Assembly: GCF_003697815.1 (NCBI RefSeq)
Contig: NZ_RDQG01000001.1
Location: 1 to 48,072, forward strand
From: Halalkalicoccus subterraneus
Lineage (GTDB): Archaea; Halobacteriota; Halobacteria; Halobacteriales; Halalkalicoccaceae
Reading direction: 5' to 3'
DNA length: 48,072 bases
Shown here: one piece after another, positions 42,532 to 48,072 of the stretch
How the letters are laid out: every line of letters begins with the position of its first letter
Position numbering within the stretch: the first letter of the stretch is position 1
The notes under the pieces: model-generated
What the model saw: the letters and a program-made list of their open reading frames with translations, nothing else
Database searches by the model: none
Told to the model about the DNA's origin: nothing
Position numbers and translations under genes: made by a program

Positions 42532-42606
42532 ATCGTCTACGGGTCCAGTCCGATCGTGATCTTCGGCGACACAACGCTTATGTAGCGTGCCCAAACCACC
42601 CCACGT

Positions 42607-43074
42607 ATGCCCCGATCACCCTCGTTTCGGGAAACACAACGGATGCGACAGCCGTGGGTCTGGCTCCTCCTCGGCGCGATTGTCGTCGTCACGATCCCGG
42701 TGGGATCCATACCCGCACTGGTGGTCCTCGCGGCCGTCGCCGCGCTGTTTTTCGCCATTCGGCTCACAACGGAAGTACGGGAGGACGGCGTCTACGTTCG
42801 GTTCGGACCCATCCACCGCACGTTTCGGCATGTTCCATTTGACGACGTAGAGCGGGTCGAAACCACGAGGTTCGGGTTACTTTCGTACGGTGGGATCGGG
42901 ATCCGGTGGACGCCGGATACGATCGCGTACATGACCGACCGGGGAGACGGAATCGAGATACACCGAGCGAACGCGAAATCGGTCGTCATCGGATCACAGC
43001 GTGCCGACGAACTGGCAGCAGCGATCTCCGCCGCGACCGATACGAGGTCCGCTACTCACGCCGAAGGAGGATAG
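42607..43074 (+). CDS. Membrane protein with PH-like domain, function unknown
   Basis: The 155-residue product has two adjacent hydrophobic segments (WVWLLLGAIVVVTIPVG and IPALVVLAAVAALFFAI, residues 17-51), then a beta-rich domain (TTEVREDGVYVRFGPIHRTFRHVPFDDVERVETTRFG, IEIHRANAKSVVIGSQRADEL) resembling bacterial PH-like domains that follow two-span anchors. An internal ATG at 42643 is an alternative start. No partner is evident from the neighbours. Confidence 0.7.
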   Translation: MPRSPSFRETQRMRQPWVWLLLGAIVVVTIPVGSIPALVVLAAVAALFFAIRLTTEVREDGVYVRFGPIHRTFRHVPFDDVERVETTRFGLLSYGGIGIRWTPDTIAYMTDRGDGIEIHRANAKSVVIGSQRADELAAAISAATDTRSATHAEGG

Positions 43075-43158
43075 GGTCGTCTCGAAGGGATCCGCTCGCT
43101 CTCGAGGCGGGCGATGTCGTGAAGTTCGGTGATCGGACGATCCGACGGCGTCGGGACG

Positions 43159-43893
43159 CTACCGATTCGATACGAGATCGCCGTTTTCGACGCGCAGCCC
43201 CTCCTCCTCGATCCACGCCGCGGTGTTCGGCGGGACGATCCGGTCCGCGATCCGCCGCGCCCGGACCAGCGAGACGACGGTCGCGAGGTCCGCGCCCGTC
43301 TCGACGGTCGGCAACAGGGGGAGGAAGTCGGTTTCGAGGCCGGCGTCACCGGCACGCCACGCCAGCGTCTCGACGGCGGGCGGATCATACGCACCGTCGA
43401 AGTCGATCGATTCGGTGAAGCCGGCGAAGGCGACCCGGCCGTCGGTCGAGGGGCTGAGCACGACGGGGGTGTTACGTAGCTTCATCGCCGCGCTGTCGAT
43501 ATGGGTGCGAAAACACAGGGCGGCGGTCGGCGAGAGCGCCGCCGCGCTCGCGACGTCCTCGCTTTCGAGCAGGTGCGTGATCGTGTTTCCGACCCGCGCG
43601 GCGTGCGTCGAGCCGACCTGTACCTCCATGCGCGGCGATTCGTCGAGGACGCCGTCGAGAACCGTACGGATCTCGCCTTCGGGATCGGCAGCGTGCTCGT
43701 CGGGCAGTAGCTCCGCTGGACGGTAGTTGACGAGCAGTTCGCCGCCGCTTCGCGAGACGGCGAGACACGTGTCGGCGAGCATCGCCTCGTAACAGTCGGC
43801 GGCGTCTTCGGGCGAGAGCGGGCTAGTTTCGCCGAGCTTCGAGAGGACGAGGCCTGGTCGCGGCGGGTCTGCCAGAACGGCAACGGTGGTCAT
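43159..43893 (-). CDS. DUF2064/MobA-like nucleotidyltransferase-fold protein
   Basis: The 244-residue product from ATG 43893 begins MTTVAVLADPPRPGLVLSKL and includes SPLSPEDAADCYEAMLADTCLAVSRSGGELLVNYRP, a pattern I associate with DUF2064/CofC-like glycosyl or nucleotidyltransferase folds, though the canonical metal-binding motif is not obvious. Later segments include VGSTHAARVGNTITHLLES and TPVVLSPSTDGRVAFAGF. The substrate is unknown. The frame opens at 43923, but the extension is not conserved-looking. Confidence 0.55.
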   Translation of the reverse strand: MTTVAVLADPPRPGLVLSKLGETSPLSPEDAADCYEAMLADTCLAVSRSGGELLVNYRPAELLPDEHAADPEGEIRTVLDGVLDESPRMEVQVGSTHAARVGNTITHLLESEDVASAAALSPTAALCFRTHIDSAAMKLRNTPVVLSPSTDGRVAFAGFTESIDFDGAYDPPAVETLAWRAGDAGLETDFLPLLPTVETGADLATVVSLVRARRIADRIVPPNTAAWIEEEGLRVENGDLVSNR

Positions 43894-43938
43894 CGTCGGC
43901 AGTCGGCCAGCGAGCGCCTTCAACCTGCGGGTCCCGGA

Positions 43939-44676
43939 TCAGGTCGTCGTACAGAAGTTCTGGGTGGCGTCGACCCGGCCATCAGCCATGTAGACACCGA
44001 TGCCCTCGCTGTCCCAGCCCTCGCGGAGGACGTTCTCGCGGTGTCCCTCCGAGTCCATCCACCCCTGGACGATCCGGTCGGCGATCTCCTCGGCGGAACC
44101 GCCCGAGCCGAACCCGGTCTGGATGTACGCGAGGTTCTCACCCACGGCGCGACACTCGCTCGGATAGAGGTCCCCGAAGCGATCCGCGGGCGACTCGCCC
44201 TCGGGATTGGTGTGACTGAAGTAGTCACGCTCGTTCATGTCCTGGCTGTGGGTCCGGGCGACGACAGCGATCTCGTCGTCGTGCTCCAACTGCGAGAGTC
44301 CGTGGTCGGCACGGATCTCGTTGATCTGTTCGTGGATCTCGGCTTCGACCTCCTCGGAGCTCACGTCGCCTGCGGAGGTGGTGCCGGGATCACCTTCGGC
44401 GGGCGGGAGGTCGGAATCGACCTCGGGCGGTTCGCTGCCCTCGCTTTCGGCGGGCACCTCCCAGACGAACGGCGAATCGATGAACCAATCGGGCGGCTCG
44501 ACGACGTCATCGACCACGGGCGAATCGACGCCGCCCGTATCGACCAGCCCCATCAGCGAGGCCGACCAGAGCAGCGCCAGCAGCAAGCCGACGAACACCA
44601 GCAGGCTCAGCAACGAGAACAGCGCACCGATCAGCCGCCGGATCACGGCGACCACCGACGATTCGATTCTCCCCAT
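43939..44676 (-). CDS. CAP-domain (SCP/PR1-like) membrane-anchored protein
   Basis: The 245-residue product from ATG 44676 has an N-terminal membrane segment (ALFSLLSLLVFVGLLLALLW, residues 18-37), an acidic Pro/Ser-rich stalk (about 50-105), and a C-terminal CAP domain with EIHEQINEIRADHGLSQLEHDDEIAVVARTHSQDMNERDYFSHTNPEG, GENLA and GWMDSEGHRENVL. The conserved His/Glu residues match the CAP metal or ligand cavity. It is probably exposed on the outer face. The frame opens at 44724, but the extra 16 residues precede a normal membrane anchor start. Confidence 0.88.
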   Translation of the reverse strand: MGRIESSVVAVIRRLIGALFSLLSLLVFVGLLLALLWSASLMGLVDTGGVDSPVVDDVVEPPDWFIDSPFVWEVPAESEGSEPPEVDSDLPPAEGDPGTTSAGDVSSEEVEAEIHEQINEIRADHGLSQLEHDDEIAVVARTHSQDMNERDYFSHTNPEGESPADRFGDLYPSECRAVGENLAYIQTGFGSGGSAEEIADRIVQGWMDSEGHRENVLREGWDSEGIGVYMADGRVDATQNFCTTT

Positions 44677-44771
44677 CCCGTAACGCGGGTGACCATCGAA
44701 CGCGGCTACGGTCCGGAAACGCATAAGCTACCGGACGCGTTCCTTATGCCCCGGTAGCACGTCTCACAACT

Positions 44772-44972
44772 ATGCACGCCGAGTCCATTGCGATCGCCGC
44801 CCTCCTGACGGGAACGGCGGTCCTCGTCGTCGGTACCCTCGTCACGTTCGCGAGTACCCTGCTCGGCGACCTCGCAGCGGTCGCCACAGTGGTCGTCCTC
44901 ACGGTCGTCGTCGCCACCGCGAGCACGCTTGGAGCGCTGGTTGGGGGGAAATCGGGAACGCCCTACTGGTAA
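44772..44972 (+). CDS. Small two-span membrane protein
   Basis: The 66-residue product is hydrophobic throughout, with two segments (IAIAALLTGTAVLVVGTLVTFAS and LAAVATVVVLTVVVATASTLGALVGG), then GKSGTPYW. Codon bias is good. It is divergent from the CAP-domain gene. I do not recognise a family. Confidence 0.6.
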   Translation: MHAESIAIAALLTGTAVLVVGTLVTFASTLLGDLAAVATVVVLTVVVATASTLGALVGGKSGTPYW

Positions 44973-45054
44973 GCAGACTTCTCAGGAAATCGCGCTCGCT
45001 CGCCTTCAATCCGACGGCCCGAACCGTTATGTATCATATTTACGTAATAAATGC

Positions 45055-45276
45055 ATGGTGCACAACCCGATCGAGCGAAACGCCGTCACTCGATTCATCC
45101 TCGGGTTCGCGATCATCACGTTGATGTCCATCGGCGGCGAGGTCGTCGCCGGACCGCTCGTCTCGATCGCCGGACCCGTCGCAGGCTTCGTGGGCATGTT
45201 TCTCGGCGCGCTCGCCGTCTTCGTCGCCTTCGCACACTGGTACGTCCGCTACGACGCCAGCTTCGAGGCGAAGTGA
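45055..45276 (+). CDS. Small membrane protein, function unknown
   Basis: The 73-residue product from ATG 45055 (alternative ATG 45051 is out of frame) begins MVHNPIERNAVTRFILGFAI and has two hydrophobic segments (FILGFAIITLMSIGGEVVAG and VAGFVGMFLGALAVFVAFAHW), ending YVRYDASFEAK. An AT-rich box (TATGTATCATATTTACG, from 45028) lies upstream. The longer frame from 44929 overlaps the preceding gene and is shadow. It converges with the uracil-DNA glycosylase gene. Confidence 0.65.
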   Translation: MVHNPIERNAVTRFILGFAIITLMSIGGEVVAGPLVSIAGPVAGFVGMFLGALAVFVAFAHWYVRYDASFEAK

Positions 45277-45281
45277 GGACG

Positions 45282-45911
45282 CTACCGACCCTGTCGACCC
45301 TTCGTCTGTCGATAATTCCGACCGAATAGATCCGAAAACGCCTGCAAAAAGTCCTCGCGCTGCTCGTCGGTCCCCTCGGTCGGATGGACCATCGGCACGA
45401 TCTCGAACCCGCGCCCGCGGATCTCGGTCGCGTGATCCACTTCGACGTCGAACTCCTCGGCGGGGGTCGTGGTGTACTCGGTCGCGATCTCCCGGAGGGC
45501 ACGCTCACCGACGGGAACGATGATTTCGGGGTTGATCATTCGGATCTCGGCATTCAGGTACGGCTCGCAGTTCGCGATCTCCCCGTCCGTCGGCGGGCGC
45601 TCGGGGTGGCGACAGCGCGTGAGCAGGGTGCAGTAGGCGTTGTCGAGTTCGGGCTCTTCGCCCGGGTTCTGTGTCGCGAAACCGAGCGCGCGAAGGACCT
45701 CCTGAAACGCTTCGCCCCGTTCGTCACCGAAGAAGGGAATTCCCGTCTCGTCCGCACCCGGCGAGGGACGTTCGCCGACGAAGAGGAATTCGGCCCCGAC
45801 GTCGCCGTAGCCGTGGGCGATCTCGCTTCGGGTCTCGCAGAGTTCGGGACAGTTCGTGCAGTCCTCGTCCATCCCGAACGGGTTGCTCGAAGAGAGTTGG
45901 TTCGCGTCCAT
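45282..45911 (-). CDS. Family 4-type uracil-DNA glycosylase with 4Fe-4S cluster
   Basis: The 209-residue protein has the UDG superfamily motif A GERPSPGADETGIPFFGDERGEAF (residues 46-69) and motif B near MVHPTEGT. Four cysteines in the C-x2-C...C-x14-C pattern (C18, C21, C100, C115) fit the [4Fe-4S] cluster of family 4/5 enzymes. It would remove uracil formed by cytosine deamination. The motif A variant (ERPSPGADE) differs from the common GEAPG, as in haloarchaeal paralogues, so substrate preference may differ. Confidence 0.87.
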   Translation of the reverse strand: MDANQLSSSNPFGMDEDCTNCPELCETRSEIAHGYGDVGAEFLFVGERPSPGADETGIPFFGDERGEAFQEVLRALGFATQNPGEEPELDNAYCTLLTRCRHPERPPTDGEIANCEPYLNAEIRMINPEIIVPVGERALREIATEYTTTPAEEFDVEVDHATEIRGRGFEIVPMVHPTEGTDEQREDFLQAFSDLFGRNYRQTKGRQGR

Positions 45912-45955
45912 ATTCGGAACCAGTCGCTGTGCGCGGAAACCTCTTGTCGTCGCCC

Positions 45956-46174
45956 TTATCGGCCCAGTCCACCGCGTTCCTTGACGTTCAAGATGTTCCT
46001 GACAGCGAGGTATATCTCCCCGGGGCTCGTCTCTTCCTCGTCGTCGTACAGATCGCTCACCCGATAGAGAACCGCCGCCAGCTGTTTGCTTTCCGAACTC
46101 TCCCCTCGAAGGTCGTCTGCCGTCTCGCGGAGCAGCCGGACGCGGTCCGTCTCCGGAAGCTCCGAACCGCTCAT
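45956..46174 (-). CDS. Small haloarchaeal helical protein coupled to mrp
   Basis: The 72-residue product from ATG 46174 (MSGSELPETDRVRLLRETAD, then SKQLAAVLYRVSDLYDDEEE, then PGEIYLAVRNILNVKERGGLGR) is mostly helical and acidic. Its ATG overlaps the mrp stop (ATGA), so it is translated with mrp. I do not recognise the family; the coupling suggests a link to Fe-S cluster carrying, by inference only. An upstream in-frame extension to 46627 is shadow of mrp. Confidence 0.75.
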   Translation of the reverse strand: MSGSELPETDRVRLLRETADDLRGESSESKQLAAVLYRVSDLYDDEEETSPGEIYLAVRNILNVKERGGLGR

Positions 46175-47211
46175 TTCTGGCTCTGTTGCTGGCGCTTCGT
46201 CACGCCGACGTTGTTCGCGACGTTCTCGGTGAGTACGCGAAAGGCGTCGCCGGTCTCGCTGTCCGAATCGAGGACGATCGGTTTCCCCTCGTCGCCGCCG
46301 GTCCGAACCGAGGGGTCGAGCGGGATCCCCCCCAAGTAGGGCAGTTCGTTCTCCTCGGCGAAGGCCTTCCCGCCGCCCTTCCCGAAGATCTCGTGTTCGG
46401 AGCCACAGTCCGGACAGACGAAGCCGCTCATGTTCTCGGCGATGCCCAGGACGACGGTGTCGTGGCGGCCGAACATCCGCAGACCCTTGTTCGCGTCGTC
46501 GAGCGCGACGTCCTGTGGGGTGGTGACGATCACCGCGCCGGTGACGGGCACGCTCTGAAGCAGCGTCAGTTGGGCGTCGCCGGTACCGGGGGGAAGGTCG
46601 ACGATCATGTAATCGAGGTGGCCCCACTCGACGTCCTCCCAGAGCTGCGTGAGGACCTTATGAACCATCGGACCCCGCCAGATCACGGGGTCGTCCTTCC
46701 CCACCAAAAAGTCCATGCTCATGAGTTTCATCCCGAACTTCTCGGGGGGAATGATGACTTCCTCCTCGGTGGCCTGCGGGCGCTGGTCGGCGTCGACCAT
46801 TCTCGGTACATTTGGTCCGTAGATGTCGGCGTCGAACAGGCCGACCCGTGCGCCGAGTTGGGAGAGACCGGCCGCGAGATTAACTGCAACGGTCGATTTC
46901 CCGACGCCGCCTTTTCCCGAGGAAACGGCGATGACGTTCTCGACGTTCGGGAGCACCTGCTCGTCGGCCGACAGCCCGCTGTCGACGTGTGCCGAGAGGT
47001 CGAGTTCTCGATCGAGATCGGAAAGCGCTTCGCGGACGTCGGCGGCGATCCCCGTCTCGGTCGGCGAGTAGGGCGCGCCGAGCGCCAGCGAGATCGACAC
47101 CCGATCGGGGTCGACGGCGACCTCGTTGACGAGGCCGAGCGAGACGATGTCGTCGCCGAGGTCGGGGTCCTCGACTCCGCGCAGGCGATCGAGGACGGCG
47201 TTTTCGTCCAT
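46171..47211 (-). CDS. mrp: Mrp/NBP35-type iron-sulfur cluster carrier ATPase
   Basis: From ATG 47211 the 346-residue product has an N-terminal MIP18/DUF59 domain (residues 1-85, with ALGAPYSPTETGIAADV), then a deviant Walker A GKGGVGKST (residues 99-107), DADIYGPNVPRM, VDLPPGTGDAQLTL, and a CPDC motif (FVCPDCGSEHEIFGKGGG) that binds the transferred cluster as a dimer. It delivers Fe-S clusters to apo-enzymes; clients in this window could include SdhB, the UDG and MoaA. The frame opens at 47349, but the extra 46 residues overlap the divergent promoter. It forms an operon with the 72-aa gene. Confidence 0.93.
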   Translation of the reverse strand: MDENAVLDRLRGVEDPDLGDDIVSLGLVNEVAVDPDRVSISLALGAPYSPTETGIAADVREALSDLDRELDLSAHVDSGLSADEQVLPNVENVIAVSSGKGGVGKSTVAVNLAAGLSQLGARVGLFDADIYGPNVPRMVDADQRPQATEEEVIIPPEKFGMKLMSMDFLVGKDDPVIWRGPMVHKVLTQLWEDVEWGHLDYMIVDLPPGTGDAQLTLLQSVPVTGAVIVTTPQDVALDDANKGLRMFGRHDTVVLGIAENMSGFVCPDCGSEHEIFGKGGGKAFAEENELPYLGGIPLDPSVRTGGDEGKPIVLDSDSETGDAFRVLTENVANNVGVTKRQQQSQK

Positions 47212-47326
47212 GGTCGCGATAGGCGTTCTCGCGCCGATAAGGCTTCTGAACGGTCGCGTTGTGGACACAATATGTATGTCGGTCGACCGAGTAGTATGGC
47301 CATCCCACGGCGGAGGGAGGGAGACA

Positions 47327-47899
47327 ATGGATCCGCACGAACACGACACCAGCGGCCGAACGACAGTACGATCGGCCGACGGGGCCGCCGCAGTGGACTC
47401 CGACGCCGACGCCCTCGCCGATGAACTCGGTCGGATCCAACTCCGGTCGGTCGATGACCATCGATTGCGCGCACGGATCGCGACCGTCGTCGACCACGAC
47501 GCCGAGACGATCCGGCTGTGGTACCGGCTTCCCCACGACGCCTACGTCGTCGAGGAGTTCGAGAAACCGATTCCGTGGAGCGACCGCTTCAAGTTCGCGC
47601 GCGTGATCGAAGATATGGGTTACAGCCCCAGCAGTCTCGGCGGTATCGAAGGCGAGGAGATCGTCCTCGAACGGGTCGACGGAGAGTGGCGCGCCGAGGA
47701 CCCGGAGCGACGGCTCGACGAATCGGTCCCTCACGTCGGGAGTGATATCGGACCGGTCGCCGGCCTCGGGTTCGGGATCACGGTGCTCTATCTCCTCTCG
47801 CTGTACGTCGTTACCGTCGATGCGCTGAACGTCGTCGGGGCGCTCGCCGCGGCGTTCATGTTCTGTTTCCTCACGCTGCTGGTCGCCCGTTCGTGGTAA
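47327..47899 (+). CDS. Haloarchaeal protein with C-terminal membrane segments
   Basis: The 190-residue product starts at ATG 47327, which is preceded by a strong Shine-Dalgarno-like GGAGGGAGG at 47312-47320; this decides the start against in-frame ATGs further up. The first 135 residues are acidic and soluble ([60 protein letters not shown]). Two hydrophobic segments follow ([19 protein letters not shown] and [20 protein letters not shown]). Function unknown. It is divergent from mrp. Confidence 0.75.
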   Translation: MDPHEHDTSGRTTVRSADGAAAVDSDADALADELGRIQLRSVDDHRLRARIATVVDHDAETIRLWYRLPHDAYVVEEFEKPIPWSDRFKFARVIEDMGYSPSSLGGIEGEEIVLERVDGEWRAEDPERRLDESVPHVGSDIGPVAGLGFGITVLYLLSLYVVTVDALNVVGALAAAFMFCFLTLLVARSW

Positions 47900-47914
47900 C
47901 CAGTACTGGTTACC
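47895..47914 (+). promoter_or_regulatory. 20-nt perfect palindrome upstream of moaA
   Basis: GGTAACCAGTACTGGTTACC is exactly self-complementary. It overlaps the stop codon of the preceding gene (TAA 47897-47899) and ends about 23 nt before the TATA-like box of moaA. It could be an operator for moaA or a stop signal for the upstream gene. It matches no site that I know. Confidence 0.5.
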
Positions 47915-47936
47915 TCACGGTCGAACGTGACCATCA

Positions 47937-47964
47937 GTTTAAGTTCCTCCGCTTGATAGAGGAA
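47937..47964 (+). promoter_or_regulatory. moaA promoter: TATA-like box and start-proximal hairpin
   Basis: GTTTAAG (from 47937) lies about 28 nt before the moaA ATG, consistent with a leaderless transcript. TTCCTC (47944-47949) and GAGGAA (47959-47964) form an inverted repeat just before the start codon, which may be part of control of the gene. Confidence 0.4.
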
Positions 47965-47967
47965 GTC

Positions 47968-48072
47968 ATGAGTGTCCTCGCCGACGATTTCGGACGGGAG
48001 GTGACGGGGGTTCGGATCTCGTTGACCGATCGGTGTAACTTCGACTGCGTGTACTGTCACAACGAGGGACTC
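47968..48072 (+). CDS. moaA: GTP 3',8-cyclase MoaA (N-terminal part; gene continues past the window)
   Basis: The visible 35 residues begin [20 protein letters not shown] and contain the radical-SAM motif [11 protein letters not shown] (C-x3-C-x2-C, residues 23-30), which binds the [4Fe-4S] cluster that cleaves SAM. This N-terminus is characteristic of MoaA, which starts molybdenum cofactor synthesis from GTP. The rest lies outside the window, so the C-terminal second cluster cannot be checked. A 20-nt palindrome and TATA-like box lie upstream. Confidence 0.88.
   Translation, partial: MSVLADDFGREVTGVRISLTDRCNFDCVYCHNEGL

Noticed and set aside
1-48072. CRISPR array, insertion sequence or prophage
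   Set aside because: No regularly spaced repeats, transposase, integrase or phage structural gene could be found on either strand; the only mobile-element hints are the islet and fragments next to tRNA genes.

Overview
The window is a chromosomal segment from a haloarchaeon (class Halobacteria). The evidence is the high GC content with G or C at most third codon positions, very acidic proteins, TATA-like boxes about 28 nt before start codons (leaderless transcripts), and many families that are haloarchaeal or archaeal (TbsP, DUF63, UPF0179, DUF5820, DUF5785, DUF7344-type winged helices, DUF309). The genus cannot be fixed from sequence alone. Most of the segment is ordinary core genome. It also holds several gene relics, two AT-rich patches, one aberrant tRNA-like gene and several promoter-associated inverted repeats.

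Layout. 1-3.0 kb: the end of an NhaC-type Na+/H+ antiporter, a coupled small protein, a doubly broken luciferase-domain pseudogene, and glyA. 3.1-8.2 kb: a CHAT/caspase-like protein, the transcription factor TbsP, a YcaO protein with a fused docking domain and a C-terminal PxPxP motif, and a convergent Cys-rich small protein. 8.3-13.4 kb: a DUF63 membrane protein, a 37-aa zinc microprotein, tRNA-Leu followed by a hairpin-rich stretch, ATP-dependent pckA with a TrmB-like upstream site, a DUF309 protein, then UPF0179 and DUF5820 genes with a tryptophanase relic behind them. 13.8-21.4 kb: the overlapping operon prkA1-prkA2-yeaH-like-spoVR. 21.5-23.1 kb: two paralogous winged-helix genes in AT-rich DNA, and tRNA-Glu.

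23.1-33.3 kb: a 3-hydroxyacyl-CoA dehydrogenase/enoyl-CoA hydratase fusion, an AlkA-like DNA glycosylase, an ATP-grasp/retropepsin-like fusion divergent from an aspartoacylase-family gene, the succinate dehydrogenase operon sdhCDBA, and a nucleoside-deaminase-like amidohydrolase. 33.3-37.4 kb: a malformed tRNA-like gene, a small HTH protein, a parallel beta-helix protein, and an AT-rich islet carrying a protein with an R-x4-H HEPN-like motif beside the 3' end of tRNA-Thr. 37.4-48.1 kb: a GNAT enzyme, a CBS/zinc-ribbon protein, udk, DUF5785, a CPBP protease, an aminotransferase, tRNA-Ser, several small membrane proteins, a CAP-domain protein, a 4Fe-4S uracil-DNA glycosylase, an Mrp-type Fe-S carrier ATPase, and the start of moaA behind a 20-nt perfect palindrome.

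Themes. Central carbon metabolism is prominent (glyA, pckA, SDH, beta-oxidation fusion). Two regulators linked to sugar metabolism in haloarchaea touch the window: TbsP is encoded here, and a TrmB-type site lies before pckA. The best candidates for undescribed biology are the YcaO protein with no visible precursor peptide, the CHAT-like protein beside tbsP, the HEPN-like gene in the tRNA-Thr islet, the ATP-grasp/retropepsin plus aspartoacylase pair, and the aberrant tRNA-like gene.
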